From NCBI GenBank assembly GCA_009823505.1, contig VZQC01002915.1, positions 1,919,962-1,983,961 on the forward strand: a stretch of 64,000 nt of DNA, written 5' to 3'. Numbering within the stretch: the stretch's first letter is position 1; each line of letters begins with the position of its first letter. A program made the translations under genes and the position numbers. A model generated the notes under the pieces. The model saw nothing but the letters and a program-made list of their open reading frames with translations. It had not been told where the DNA came from and made no database searches. Positions 42,140-51,990 of this stretch are shown piece by piece. The stretch comes from Rhizomys pruinosus. Lineage: Eukaryota > Chordata > Mammalia > Rodentia > Spalacidae.

Positions 42140-42231
42140 GAGGTCTGGGCAAAGGTCAGGGTTGAAGGAACTTCTCCAAGTATCCGAGGTCTGGGCAAAG
42201 GTCAGGGTTGAAGGAACTTCTCCAAGTATCC
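42140..42231. repeat. Perfect tandem duplication, 46 bp x 2
   Basis: The block beginning GAGGTCTGGGCAAAGGTCAG and ending CTCCAAGTATCC occurs twice back to back with no mismatch, so it is recent or a sequence-assembly doubling. Confidence 0.95.
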
Positions 42232-42734
42232 GGGGGATTTTATCAGTCCTGATAGGAGTTGTCTCACTGGTGGTAGGTGGCATAGATAAGGTTACCTGTT
42301 GGAGACGCAGGATTGCTTGACTTGGCAGAGATGATTTTTCAGGGCCTCAAAGTATTGAATGGGTGTAAGGAACTAAATGGAATAAAAATCCTGATTTATT
42401 AAAAACAGGAATGGCTGTAGAGTCATTCCTAAAAAAGTCTAAATGAAAATCTTAACCCGCGGTTAGCTGAACATGTCCCAACTCAGTCCTCTGCTTAGGC
42501 TGAAGAAAGAGACAACTGCCTGTAGAACTGCCTGTAGACACACATGTTTAAACACATAAAGATCCTGTGTATATAGCTATTAATGTTCTATGTCTGGGCC
42601 AATTAGTTATATATTTCTTCCTGGAGTGGGGTGGTCATGGAAGCAGGAAAGAAAATGCTGGAGTTGAATTCCTCCACGAATGACCCCTTATCTGAGGAGA
42701 AGTGGGAAGAAATGGAGGAGGCATGCAGAAAGGC

Positions 42735-42735
<1 letters not shown>
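42232..42735. other. Single-copy non-coding DNA
   Basis: Nothing recognised. Confidence 0.4.

Positions 42736-42781
<46 letters not shown>
42736..42781. repeat. (GA)n microsatellite
   Basis: About 22 pure GA units. Confidence 0.95.
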
Positions 42782-42783
<2 letters not shown>

Positions 42784-42954
42784 TGAAGGGAGTAAGGGAA
42801 GGAAGGAACATTGAAGATCCAGGATGTGTCAGGCAGTGATCAAACAATTTTATATGCCTTAATTTGTTGACTTCTTTAACCGTTTATCATAGAGCATACC
42901 ATGTTCATTTTCTGGAATTTGATTTAAGACAAAAGGATCTTTGAAAAATTGGCA

Positions 42955-43075
42955 CACGAGCGTGGTATGGTGGCAGACACCTGTAACCACAGTACTCAGG
43001 AAGCTGAGCCAGGAGGATGGTGAATTCAAGGCCATCCTGGGCTACATAGCAAGTTGCAGGCAGGTTGGGCACATA
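42955..43075 (+). mobile_element. Old B1-type SINE, sense
   Basis: GAGCGTGGTATGGTGGCAGAC, ACCTGTAACCACAGTACTCAGG and AAGGCCATCCTGGGCTACATAGC follow a 7SL-derived monomer, diverged from young B1. Confidence 0.65.
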
Positions 43076-43388
43076 ATAGAGCAGATCAGGTGATAGATTC
43101 ACAACAAAACACTAAGCAGCGCGTGGACCCAGGCCCATCTAGAGCTCTTTCTATCTGTTGTTTGCAGGTGTCTTTTCAAGTGGGCCATGCTGGCTTGTTA
43201 AATGAACTTCTCGATGCACTTCTAAGCCACAGTCTTGTTCTTCACATGGACGTGGGGAACTGATCTGTGCATTTAGTCACAGGAGCCTCTAAGATCTCAT
43301 GAAACTTTTTATCCAAGCTTAGCTCTTTATACATGACCCAGGTACTAAGACCTAAGTTAAAGGGGACTGTCAGGTGCCCTGTTTATTG

Positions 43389-43474
43389 CCCAATAGGCAA
43401 GTACCAGCATATCGTCTATGGTCTTAGCTTCCCAATAGGCAAGTACCAGCACATTGTCTATGGTCTTAGCTTCC
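43389..43474. repeat. Tandem duplication, 43 bp x 2
   Basis: CCAATAGGCAAGTACCAGCA followed by TATCGTCTATGGTCTTAGC occurs twice, with only TATCG versus CATTG differing. Confidence 0.93.
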
Positions 43475-44245
43475 TGGCTGAGGCAGGAGGTGCTCACATG
43501 GGGACAGGTGATAGGGAATGGTGATCCTGGCTTGTGCTAGGGCAGATTCTGGAAGAAAGAAGGCAGACTCTTGGTCTATTTATGTCAAATGTTTGCGTCG
43601 GATTGTCTTTTGATTCCCTGTGAGCTTGGATTGGCCGTGGTGAGAAGCTGGCTCTCTGGGTTAGGATCTATTTCCTTCCTGTGGCTCATTTGTTTTCAAG
43701 GTCGAGACTGGAAGCACCTGGAATCAGAATTGTGTGAGGGAAATGCCAGGGCTGGGTGGGGAGCCTGGAGAAGTGTCTACAAAATTCTTACACAAGACAA
43801 AAGCTAGGATCCAGGTTGCATAACTCACCTGGCACCTAGGAATGGTTAGAGCAGGAAGTAACTGCTCAGATTGGATGATCTGGCAATGTCTGATGTGGGA
43901 CCTCAGGTAGACATTCTACATGACCGTGTCCATCAGTACAGGATAAAAAGCTCAATTCTTCTTAAGATCCATGATTTCACCTTGAGAAGGTTTTATCTTC
44001 TGAGCCAGGGACCAGGCATCACAAACACACTCTGATGATACATTTTAAATGAGCCTCCTCCAGATTTAGGAGGTTGGTTGCAAATGTGAACTAAGGGAAA
44101 CCAATTGCAGCCGTATTAATTGTGGAGTCCTTGGACCGTCCATGTTCCTGTTCGTGGTTCCTTTTGTCCGGATGGAGCTGTCATCTGATTTAGGAGTCTT
44201 ACTAGGTGTATGAGGAATGAGTAACTCAGGAGTAGCTTTCTTTGT
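43475..44245. other. Single-copy non-coding DNA
   Basis: Nothing recognised over about 770 bases. Confidence 0.4.
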
Positions 44246-44432
44246 GAGACAGGTTTTCATGTAATCCAGAGTGACCTAGAACTTTTGGTCCTCCTGCGTC
44301 CACTTCCAGACTGCTGAGATTACAGGTGTGTACCAACCACATCTAGTTTCTAAGGTGCTAGGGTTTGAACCCAAGGTTTTGTGCATTCTAGCCAAGTACT
44401 CTATCAATGGAGCTACATCCCTCATCCCAGTC
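44246..44432 (-). mobile_element. B4-type SINE, antisense
   Basis: GAGACAGGTTTTCATGTAATCC, CTGAGATTACAGGTGTG and then TGCTAGGGTTTGAACCC, AGCCAAGTACTCTATC and AGCTACATCCC give the antisense B1 plus ID order. Confidence 0.65.
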
Positions 44433-44589
44433 CTAGCCCAGGAGTACTATTAATTGATTCAAGTCTGCCGCTAGGGCGTTGGACCTACACTTGAAAACCA
44501 GGATCCCTCCTCTTATCTTCACTCACATGTGAAATGGTGCAGCAGGCAAAGCTGGCCATTCCAGCAAAGAACTAAAGCCTGCAATGAGT

Positions 44590-44905
44590 AGGTGTGCTCA
44601 CAAACTGGGATGCGGAGACGATGCTTGAATACATTATGCTGTGTGAAATCGAAATCCATAATCGCAAAAACACGGCTGCCTATGACTCCACTCAAGCGGT
44701 CAGATTCACAGACAGTAGAATGCTGGCTGCCAGGGCTGGAGGAGGAAGGAAGCAGCTACTTCAGGGCCATGGAGTTTAGTTTTATAAGATGAAAAAGTTG
44801 TGGGCAGGATAGTGGAGACACATTGCACGACAACGTGAATGTGCTTAACACAAGCATGTGCACTTAAAGAGGGCTGAAGTAAGAACTTTCATATTACGGG
44901 CATTT
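44590..44905 (+). mobile_element. Ancient L1M 3'-UTR fragment
   Basis: GCTTGAATACATTATGCTGTG, ATGACTCCACTCAAGCGGTC, GACAGTAGAATGCTGGCTGCC, AGTTTTATAAGATGAAAAAG and GCACGACAACGTGAATGTGC match the order of old L1M 3' ends. Short open frames here are not genes. Confidence 0.8.
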
Positions 44906-44917
44906 TACCAGAACTTA

Positions 44918-45130
44918 AACAATTATTTATTATTTTTATTTTATGTGCATGAGTGCATTGCCTGCATGTATGTAAGTGCAACTGTGTTGTGCAATACCCA
45001 TGGAGGTCAGAAGAGAGTGTTGGATTCCCCTGGAACTGGAGTTACTGATGTTTGTTAGCTGCCATGCAGGTGCTGGGAATTGTACCCCAGTCCTCTGCCA
45101 GAACAGGTAGTGCTATTAACTACTGAGCCC
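44918..45130 (-). mobile_element. B2 SINE, antisense, intermediate type
   Basis: TTATTTTTATTTTATGTGCATG, CATGGAGGTCAGAAGAGAG, CCCCTGGAACTGGAGTTAC (single unit) and ACTACTGAGCCC. TACCAGAACTT flanks it on both sides (44907 and 45131). The last part of the head is truncated or decayed. Confidence 0.9.
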
Positions 45131-45247
45131 TACCAGAACTTTTTTTTTTTTTTTAAAAAGCTATGTTGCCTACAGCAGGGCCATAAGGTTAAGAAATCCT
45201 ATTATAGAACTGAGACTGGTCAGCAAAGAGGTTATAGATAGATTGTT

Positions 45248-45396
45248 GTCCGGTCTTTTTGAGACAAGGGTCTCCCTGTAGCCCACCTGTCCTGGAACTC
45301 ACTCTGTAGACCAGGCTGGCCTTGAACTCATAAAGATCCCCCTGCCTCTTCCTCCCAAGTGCTAGGATTAAAGGCATGTGCCACCATGCCTGGCTG
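45248..45396 (-). mobile_element. B1 SINE, antisense
   Basis: CTTTTTGAGACAAGGGTCTCC, TGTAGACCAGGCTGGCC, GTGCTAGGATTAAAGGC and GTGCCACCATGCCTGGC. It is slightly decayed at CpGs. Confidence 0.93.
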
Positions 45397-46385
45397 GCCA
45401 TTGAATCTTAAATTTGAAAAACACTAATGGAATATTTTTTTCTGGAAAAAAAAAAAACTTTCTCACAGTTCCATGATACTAAGCATAAAACAGAGTGATC
45501 ACAATTTAAAGGGGCAATACACCAAGCATGAAAGTCTCAGTTACACAAAACAGGATGGGACCAACATTTTGGACCCCTACTTGAGTGCTACAGATAGCTT
45601 AACAAAGGGGAGGCCACTGGTACCAAGTGAGTCTGGACAGCCGATGCTCAGGAGATCTGTTGGGAGAAGGCGGCTGCCGGCTTTGTTTCTCTGTCCCTCT
45701 GTACAGTATGGGCCCCCAGCCGCCAGGTGGCAAGCTTCTGATACCTAGACTGCAGAGCCTTGGCATCAGCCCTAACAGTAAGGAATCTGGGAAAGCTTGT
45801 GTCTGGCCAGTGACTTTGATGCTTTCCATATAAGGAGCCAGGCTGGAACCAGCCAGAGATGAGGTCCTGTCTATTGGATGGACACTGAGCATCTATCTGG
45901 ATCAAGAGCCTTTTGGTTACAAGCGACTGAAAGCAAAATCGAGACATTTAACAGCCAAATGAAAATGTATCAGCTCGTATAACCAAAATGCCAGGTACAG
46001 CTGGCTCCAGAGGCTCACGTAATGCCTTCAGCCCCCTTTTCTCCTTTGCTCTTTCCTTCCACAATTTATTCCCATTCATTTAATCTTTCTGGGATGACCT
46101 TGTCACACGGTAGTCCTTTGCACCAAGAGGCCGTGTTATGCTTCTGCCTGACATTCAGTCCTGTTTCTTTTTCTCAATAGGCTTTTCTCTCAAACCCATC
46201 CATGAACTAGTGACACGCCATAGGCTAAAATGCCCTGGGAGATTTGTCCACATCTGAAGTCAGGCCATGGGGGACGCATTGACCTGAGCCATAGTCTGAG
46301 TGCCAGGGAAGGGCTGGTCCTGGGAGGAAAAGTGGGCATTGATAGCAGAACAGGAAGTATAGGTAGGTCAGGTGGTGACAAGAGA
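45397..46385. other. Single-copy non-coding DNA
   Basis: About 1 kb with overlapping frames on both strands near 45473-45947 (68-99 codons) but no domain signal or repeat. Confidence 0.4.
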
Positions 46386-46735
46386 CACACCTTTCCCGTT
46401 ACTTTTATCATTGCTGTGTCAGAATACCTGACCAAAACAATTTAAAGACAGAAGGGATTATTTGGACTCATGATTTGAGAGAACAGGTTCATCAAGGCAT
46501 GGAAGTGTGTGGTGGTGGGTGGCATGGTGCCTGTAGTCAGGAGGCAGAGAGGAATGCTGGTACTCAGCTCACTTCTCTTTATTCAGTCCTGGACCCCAGC
46601 CCATGTGATGCTGCTGTCCACATTCAGGGTGCTTCCCTCCTCAGTTAAATGTCTCTGGAAATAGATATGTTCAAAGGTGTGTCTTCTGGGTGATTCAAAA
46701 TCCAGTCAAATTGACAAGATTAACCATTCCAACTT
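46386..46735 (-). mobile_element. Rodent LTR-like repeat, antisense
   Basis: CTTTTATCATTGCTGTGTCAG, GAATACCTGACCAAAAC, TTATTCAGTCCTGGACCCCAGC, CCCTCCTCAGTTAAATGTCTC and AAATCCAGTCAAATTGACAAG parallel the repeat at 56057-56455. The family (MaLR/ERVL type) is not resolved. Confidence 0.6.
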
Positions 46736-47531
46736 TCAAAGCCCTGGTGACAGGTGCGGCAAGGGAATGAGAAGCTGCCCTGCGTTTAGGACCCTGCTTG
46801 CCTGTGCCTCCCCACATCTAGTCCACTCAGACTTGATGACCCCACTTCAGATTGTCTAATGTGGCCTGGGACTTATGATCTCTGGGATGGGTCCACCACT
46901 GTGAGCCAGCCCACTGGTCCCTGACACAAGAACCACAGGACCACAGGACCACAGAAATGGGGCCCTAATTTGTGGGACCTCACCCTTTGGAGACTTCTCA
47001 CCTCCATTGCCTTGCCAAGGTTCAAAGCCTTAAACTTTTTGTTCCTTTCCAAGTTATTTTCTTCATTTGTCAGGTCCCTGTGGTGATGTGTGGCATTTGT
47101 TTTTGGGTGGTGTTGGTTTGTTATTTTCACCCTGCTCTGTGCCCTGACACTTCCCAGAGGTGTGGGCACATTCTAAAATAATGATCTCCCCATAGCCTAG
47201 AGAGCCTGACCCTCCGAAGTGGTGTGAGCAGCTCTGAGCTGGGGGAGGGACTGCGGATTTTGCTTAGAACTGTGATGAGGGTAAAAGAGGTCTGAGGGGG
47301 TAGAAAGGGAAAACCACAGAGAGAAGAGGCTGGACCTCGGAGGTGCTGGCCTAGGCGGAAGCACCAGGTTCCATGCAGGTGGTCTAGAAGTCACAGAGGG
47401 GTACTGAAAAGCTTCGGGTAGGGGGTGTGTCCATCTCAGCCCCATGGCTCCTCCTCACCTGGCTTGTCCCGTCTTCAGGACCTCACTCAGGGGTAGAACC
47501 TCTGACTTCCCTGCTTCCAGGAGGAGAGCTG
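46736..47531. other. Single-copy non-coding DNA
   Basis: Contains a short ACCACAGG triplication at 46932-46955. Nothing else recognised. Confidence 0.4.
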
Positions 47532-47651
47532 AGGTGCTCAGGGAGGAAGAAGAAGTGGCGATCTCCAGGTGACAGTGGTTAGGCATCCTACAGGTGCTCA
47601 GGGAGGAAGAAATGGCGATCTCCAGGTGACAGTAGCTAGGCATCCTACAGG
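47532..47651. repeat. Tandem duplication, ~57-60 bp x 2
   Basis: AGGTGCTCAGGGAGGAAGAA, GGCGATCTCCAGGTGACAGT and TAGGCATCCTACAGG occur twice. The first unit has an extra GAA and AGTGGTTAGG versus AGTAGCTAGG. Confidence 0.93.
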
Positions 47652-48038
47652 GGTGCACTGCTCTTTGGGGACAGAATATTTCCTGTTCTTTTCCTGTAAC
47701 CCCAGGGCCCAAGGGTAGCTCGTTGACCCTGGAACAGTGGGTTCTTCCGTGCCTGTGCCTCTCCCACCGACAGCCTTGGCTTGTCTCCACCAAGGCCAGA
47801 AATTCAATTTGCAGTGATTTCCCCTGGCCTGAGCTAAGGCTCCTCTGCCTTGTATCCCTGGCTGCTGCTGAAGCAGGCCCTCCCCTTCCCGTCTCTTTTC
47901 GACTCCTTGGATGAAATTGATTCTCTGTGAGCCTCTTGCTGAGATGCAGCTCAGAGCGGTAGGGCCAGCAAATATTTTCTCCAGCAAACTGTCTCTTTCA
48001 TCTGATGGGCTGTGTCCATTAAGCCTAGAGATCTGGCA
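47652..48038. other. Single-copy non-coding DNA
   Basis: Nothing recognised. Confidence 0.4.
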
Positions 48039-48062
48039 TGTGTGCGTGTGTGTGTGTGTGTA
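48039..48062. repeat. (TG)n microsatellite
   Basis: Short TG run within CATGTGTGCGTGTGTG. Confidence 0.85.
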
Positions 48063-48354
48063 GTGTACATGGCCAGTGGAGAGAAAAGAACAGAAAAGGT
48101 GATGCCTCTCATGACAGCGGCTGAGCTCCTCTAGGACGGCTGGTTCAGTGGCAGTAGAAGGCTTTCTTGAAGCTTTTGTGTGGCTGCCCCTCCACCCTGG
48201 AAGTGGACGGGTAGGGAGAGGCAGTTCCCCTAGTCAGAAGGCCCTGGATTAGAGGGGGAAACTCATTTCAAAATATAAAATTTCTTTCTGTCCTGCCTCT
48301 CCATTCTGAGTGGTAGGGACTAGGCTTATTACCATGTTTTATTGTTTTGTTTGT

Positions 48355-48422
48355 CTGCCTGTGTTCCAATAAAACCTTATAAAAATGTCAGATGGTCTCC
48401 GGATTTGGTTCACAGTCTAATT
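48355..48422 (+). mobile_element. hAT-Charlie fragment related to 8660-8882
   Basis: CTGTGTTCCAATAAAACC, TTATAAAAATGTCAGATGG and CGGATTTGGTTCACAG match the 3' part of the MER1-type hAT element. Confidence 0.6.
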
Positions 48423-48455
48423 TTAATCCATTTAGAAAAACAACAGCCCTATTTC

Positions 48456-48560
48456 TGACCTTAGTTTTCTCATCTGGAAAATAGAACTTGCCTCAGAGTT
48501 ACTCCAGAAGTTCATGGGGTAGCGTAGCTAAAGGTCCCAGTACAGGGACTGCTACGGGGT
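48456..48560 (+). mobile_element. MIR fragment
   Basis: CTGACCTTAGTTTTCTCATC and TGGAAAATAGAACTTGCC, then AAAGGTCCCAGTACAGGG, keep the MIR order. Confidence 0.6.
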
Positions 48561-48825
48561 GCATCTCAGCTCTTAGATCATCTTCTCCCCTCATGAAGGT
48601 ATGCCATTTTCTCAGTGGGATTACAAAACTCTGGAGAGCAATGACAGGGTCCACTTGTGTCTCTGTGTCCCCAGTTTCTAGCGCAGATCTTCTTGAGGGG
48701 TAATGTTCAAAAGTGTAGTTTGTAAGTTTTGGTCTATCTCCTGCCTGCTTCCAGGGATTTTTCCTCACTGCCTCTTCCTTTCTTCATAAGGACCCTCCTA
48801 AATGTCCGGCGCCTTCCAGAGCAGT

Positions 48826-49098
48826 GTCTCAGTTTCTCTAAATACTCGTTATTGGCATTTTAGTCTGGGCATTTGTCTCACAGTGGGGTTTGCATTATGC
48901 ATTGCAAGAAGTTTAGTAGCATCCCTGGGCTCTGCCCACTGGATGCCGTTGATACTTGTCTCCCCTTGCTTCCAATTTGTGACAAATAAGAAAAATTAGA
49001 AAAGAAATTGTGATTTTTACAGGCCAAAAAGAAGGTCTCTAGACAGTGCCGAATATTTCCTGAAGGGCAAACTCACACCCAGCTGAGAACTAGTTTCC
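48826..49098 (+). mobile_element. MER5A (hAT-Charlie MITE)
   Basis: TTGGCATTTTAGTCTGGGC, CTCACAGTGGGGTTTGC, TTTAGTAGCATCCCTGGGC, CCACTGGATGCCGTTG, AATTTGTGACAAATAAG and CAGCTGAGAACTAG. It is full length with an A-rich insertion near 48990-49015. Confidence 0.8.
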
Positions 49099-49164
49099 CA
49101 TTCCCCTTGACAACGCCTAATAACAGGTTGAAACCCAGTTCAGTTATCAGAGCTCCCAGGAGAG

Positions 49165-49385
49165 GACGTCTCTGACTCCCGAAGTCTGATCCTATAGGCT
49201 TCCCCTATAAATCTCATATCTTTCTGTGCTCCCATTGCAATTACCTGTTTCTGTGTCACTCTTGTCCATTGTGATTTGACCTCTTCAAAGACAGGGCTGG
49301 CTATTTATTCACCTCTTTATGTTCAGCATATAATACAGAGCCTGGTGGTCAGTGGTCACAACATGTTGGAGAGTGAAAGGCAAAG
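49165..49385 (+). mobile_element. L2 3' end
   Basis: CTCTTGTCCATTGTGATTTG, CTTCAAAGACAGGGCTGGC, TTATTCACCTCTTTATGTTCAG and ATAATACAGAGCCTGGTGG follow the L2 3' end. Confidence 0.65.
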
Positions 49386-49960
49386 TGGGTAGATGGATGA
49401 AGGTGTAGATGAATCGACAGTTAAATTTTTATGTAGGTGGATGGGAGAGAATTTGCATGGAAAGGTGAATAGAAGGATGGATGAAATTTATGAATAAATT
49501 AGTAAGTAGAGGATTGAGTAGGTGTATAGTTTGATGAATGGGTGGGAGGGCAGATAGATAAATGAGTGAATGTAGAAATCACTGGGTGGATAAATAAATG
49601 AGTGGGTGGGCAGATGAATGAATAAGTGGAAGAGTAGATGAAATGATGAATCGGTAGCAGATGGATGTATGGCTGTATGAATACATGGATGTATAGATGG
49701 GTGGGTAGATGAAAGGATGGACAGAATTTATGACTGAGTCAATGAATTGCTAAATGGATAGAAATGTGGTTTGATGAATGGATGGGAGGATAGATTGTGA
49801 ATGGCTGAATGGATAGATGGATGAGTCAGTATATTCCTAAGTCAATGGATAGATGGATCGGTGTGTGGGTGAATGGAGGTATGGGCGGGTGGATTTTTGA
49901 GTGAAGTAATCCTCTCAAAGGGTGAAAGGAGTGGGTGGCTGAATGGATGAAACAGAGACG
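49386..49960 (+). repeat. Degenerate (TGGA/TGAA)n tetranucleotide region
   Basis: About 575 bases dominated by GGATGGATGA, GAATGGGTGG, TGGATAGATGG and related words with much drift in phase and composition. It is a decayed microsatellite. Few C residues occur on this strand. Confidence 0.85.
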
Positions 49961-50167
49961 AATAGAAGAATGTATGAACAGTCAACGGAGAATAGCGCAT
50001 ATCTTCCTGAGGCTGTTTCTCTACTTGGACAGCCCGGAGGGAGAAACTGAGTCAATGTGTGTGCACATCTGCAGGGGCTGGAATTATGAGTGAGCCCCAA
50101 ATTCTAATTTTGCATCTATAGATAAGCTTTCCACAGGGAACTTCTTTGGTTTCCTCTCCTTGATATC

Positions 50168-50505
50168 TCTGTTAGAGTCTGAATGTGAAATGTCCCCTAC
50201 AGGTCACATGTTCAATACTTACTTCTCCCCTGGCTGGTGGTGCCATTTTGGGAGTTGTGGAACCTTTGAAGTTTAGGTCAATGTAGGTCACTGGAGAGGA
50301 CCTGATTCTGGCCTGAGCTCTCTATCTCCTGGTTGGTAACAAACAGCTGTCACATGCTACTGCCTCCATAGACCAAGCTCTCTCCCACGCCTTCTCTACC
50401 AGGATGGATTGTTTACACTGAACCACGAGCTCACATAAACCTCTCCTTTCCTAAGCTGCTTCCATCAGTTGTTTGGTCGTAGCAACAAGAAATATAACTA
50501 AAACA
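50168..50505 (+). mobile_element. MaLR-type LTR, sense
   Basis: GTTAGAGTCTGAATGTGAAATG, CCCTACAGGTCACATG, GGTGGTGCCATTTTGGGAG, CTCACATAAACCTCTCC and AGCAACAAGAAATATAACTAAAAC give the MaLR order. The poly(A) signal has decayed to CATAAA. Confidence 0.7.
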
Positions 50506-50794
50506 ATATTTCTTACCTTGGTTAAGACAGTGTCTCAAGAAGTTTCTTGGTTTTTGTTGTTGTTTAGCGGTTTGTATCTGGCTCCATTTTAGAGATGGAA
50601 ATTGAGTCGTGGAGCAGATCAAAACCGTTAAATGTGGAATCCAACTTTCTAACCCCTCAGTCTGTTTCCCTCTGGCTAAAACATGCCCTGTCCTTTGAAA
50701 CTAGAGTTCAAGACAGCCTGATTGGGATCTGGCAGAGTCATTCATGTGGCATAGTAGACAAGGGTCTCTTGTAGTGGCTGTGATCACAGTTTAG
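50506..50794. other. Single-copy non-coding DNA
   Basis: Nothing recognised. Confidence 0.4.
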
Positions 50795-50875
50795 CTTGAC
50801 TGTGATTCCTTGGTTCTTGGGAGGATAGATACTTTTGAGCCTCAGTTACCCCATTTATAAAACAAATGCTCTTTT
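50795..50875 (+). mobile_element. MIR fragment
   Basis: TTTGAGCCTCAGTTACCCC and ATTTATAAAACAAATGC match MIR. Confidence 0.5.
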
Positions 50876-50919
50876 CACTCCAGTGCGGCACTGAAGATTC
50901 TCTTGTTATCCTGGACAAT

Positions 50920-51207
50920 CACCTCACCTGGTGTTACTGATATTGTAAAGAACAAGATCCAAATCTTTGATTTGGGATGGAAGAAGGCAAAAGTTGATGA
51001 ATTCCCACTTTGGGGCCAGATGGTGTCAAATGTGTATGAGCGACTCTGCTCCTAAGCCTTGGAGGTGGCTCGTATTTGTGCCAACAAATACTTGGTGAAG
51101 AGTTGTGGCAAAGATAGTTTTCATATTGGAGTGAGGCTCCACCCTTTCCATGTCATCTGCATCAACAAGGTGTTCTCTGCTGGGGCTGCCAGGCTTCAGT
51201 TGCATGT
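50920..51207 (+). pseudogene. Rpl10: Rpl10 (uL16) pseudogene, truncated at both ends
   Basis: RPL10 is a large-subunit ribosomal protein that completes 60S maturation; this copy cannot make it. In frame I read [40 protein letters not shown] and INK, in the order of the parent. Lesions: a TGA (50938-50940) where the parent has Arg in CYRYC, an extra A just after it, a deletion of about 15 codons before IFDLG, a TAA at 51053-51055, and loss of one codon near 51178. Homology starts near codon 3-5 and stops at about codon 117 of about 214, after which unrelated sequence follows. No introns interrupt it, so it looks like a processed copy, but no poly(A) tail or target-site duplication is visible because the 3' half is absent. 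Confidence 0.93.
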
Positions 51208-51353
51208 TCCATAATAAAATCTCAGATGCAGTCAGAAAGAAAGCAAGAATAATAGGGATTCACATAGGATTGATGCGACAGTGGAAAAAGATAACTCATA
51301 TGAAATGGACAGGACAGTGGCTGCACGTAACAAAGCCTCACTTCATGCTGCAT

Positions 51354-51354
<1 letters not shown>
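51208..51354. other. Unrecognised A-rich DNA next to pseudogene
   Basis: CCATAATAAAATCTCAG and following sequence do not match the Rpl10 3' part. Possibly an older flanking repeat. Confidence 0.3.
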
Positions 51355-51393
<39 letters not shown>

Positions 51394-51402
51394 TCGCTCT
51401 TG
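51355..51402. repeat. (TC)n microsatellite
   Basis: About 20 TC units with CA and CG interruptions near the end. Confidence 0.95.
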
Positions 51403-51894
51403 CTCAACTCATTGTTATTATTATTGGCATCTAGGTCTTTCATGGTCATGTTTGTCATTACCATCTTGCACAGAGGACCTATGCCTCAGTGTAGAACAAT
51501 AGGACCTAAGGCACATACGAGGGGTCACCTAGCCTTGCTCTTCCCACAGTGCAGACCCAAGGGTTAGAAATGATTCCCCAAGAACATTCAGCTATGGAGC
51601 GAGGAGTCTTCAAACCCTGCGTGTTTCTTTCCACTGCTCCATGTTTCCTTTCAGAGTCAATGCTGTAGCCCCCCTGCCTAGGATCAACCTCTGCCTAGGT
51701 GAGTGCTTTATCCTGCAACTAAAGCTCCTGAACTGGCCCTTCCTTCTTGTGGGCTTTCATGAATGTGCTAGATAAGGTTTTAACTTGCTTATTTCCACAA
51801 CACGCTTCCAGCCTTCCAAGGCTCAGAACCCAGCTTCACATTATTTTTGAACTAAACATTGTAGCAAAGTTGCCAGAAGCACACATGACTTATT
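51403..51894. other. Single-copy non-coding DNA
   Basis: Nothing recognised. Confidence 0.4.
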
Positions 51895-51990
51895 GAACTA
51901 TTACAGCCATGATTTCCCCATCTGTTGAATAGTGTCAGTGACTTATCAGGCACAATGCCTGGTTCCAGCATGGATGTGATTCAGCAAATG
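51895..51990 (+). mobile_element. MIR fragment
   Basis: ATGATTTCCCCATCTGTTG, ACTTATCAGGCACAATGCCTGG and GATTCAGCAAATGTTTCC match the MIR 3' part. Confidence 0.6.

Noticed and set aside
44592..44792. Two overlapping plus-strand frames as a coding exon
   Set aside because: The segment is an ancient L1M 3'-UTR relic.
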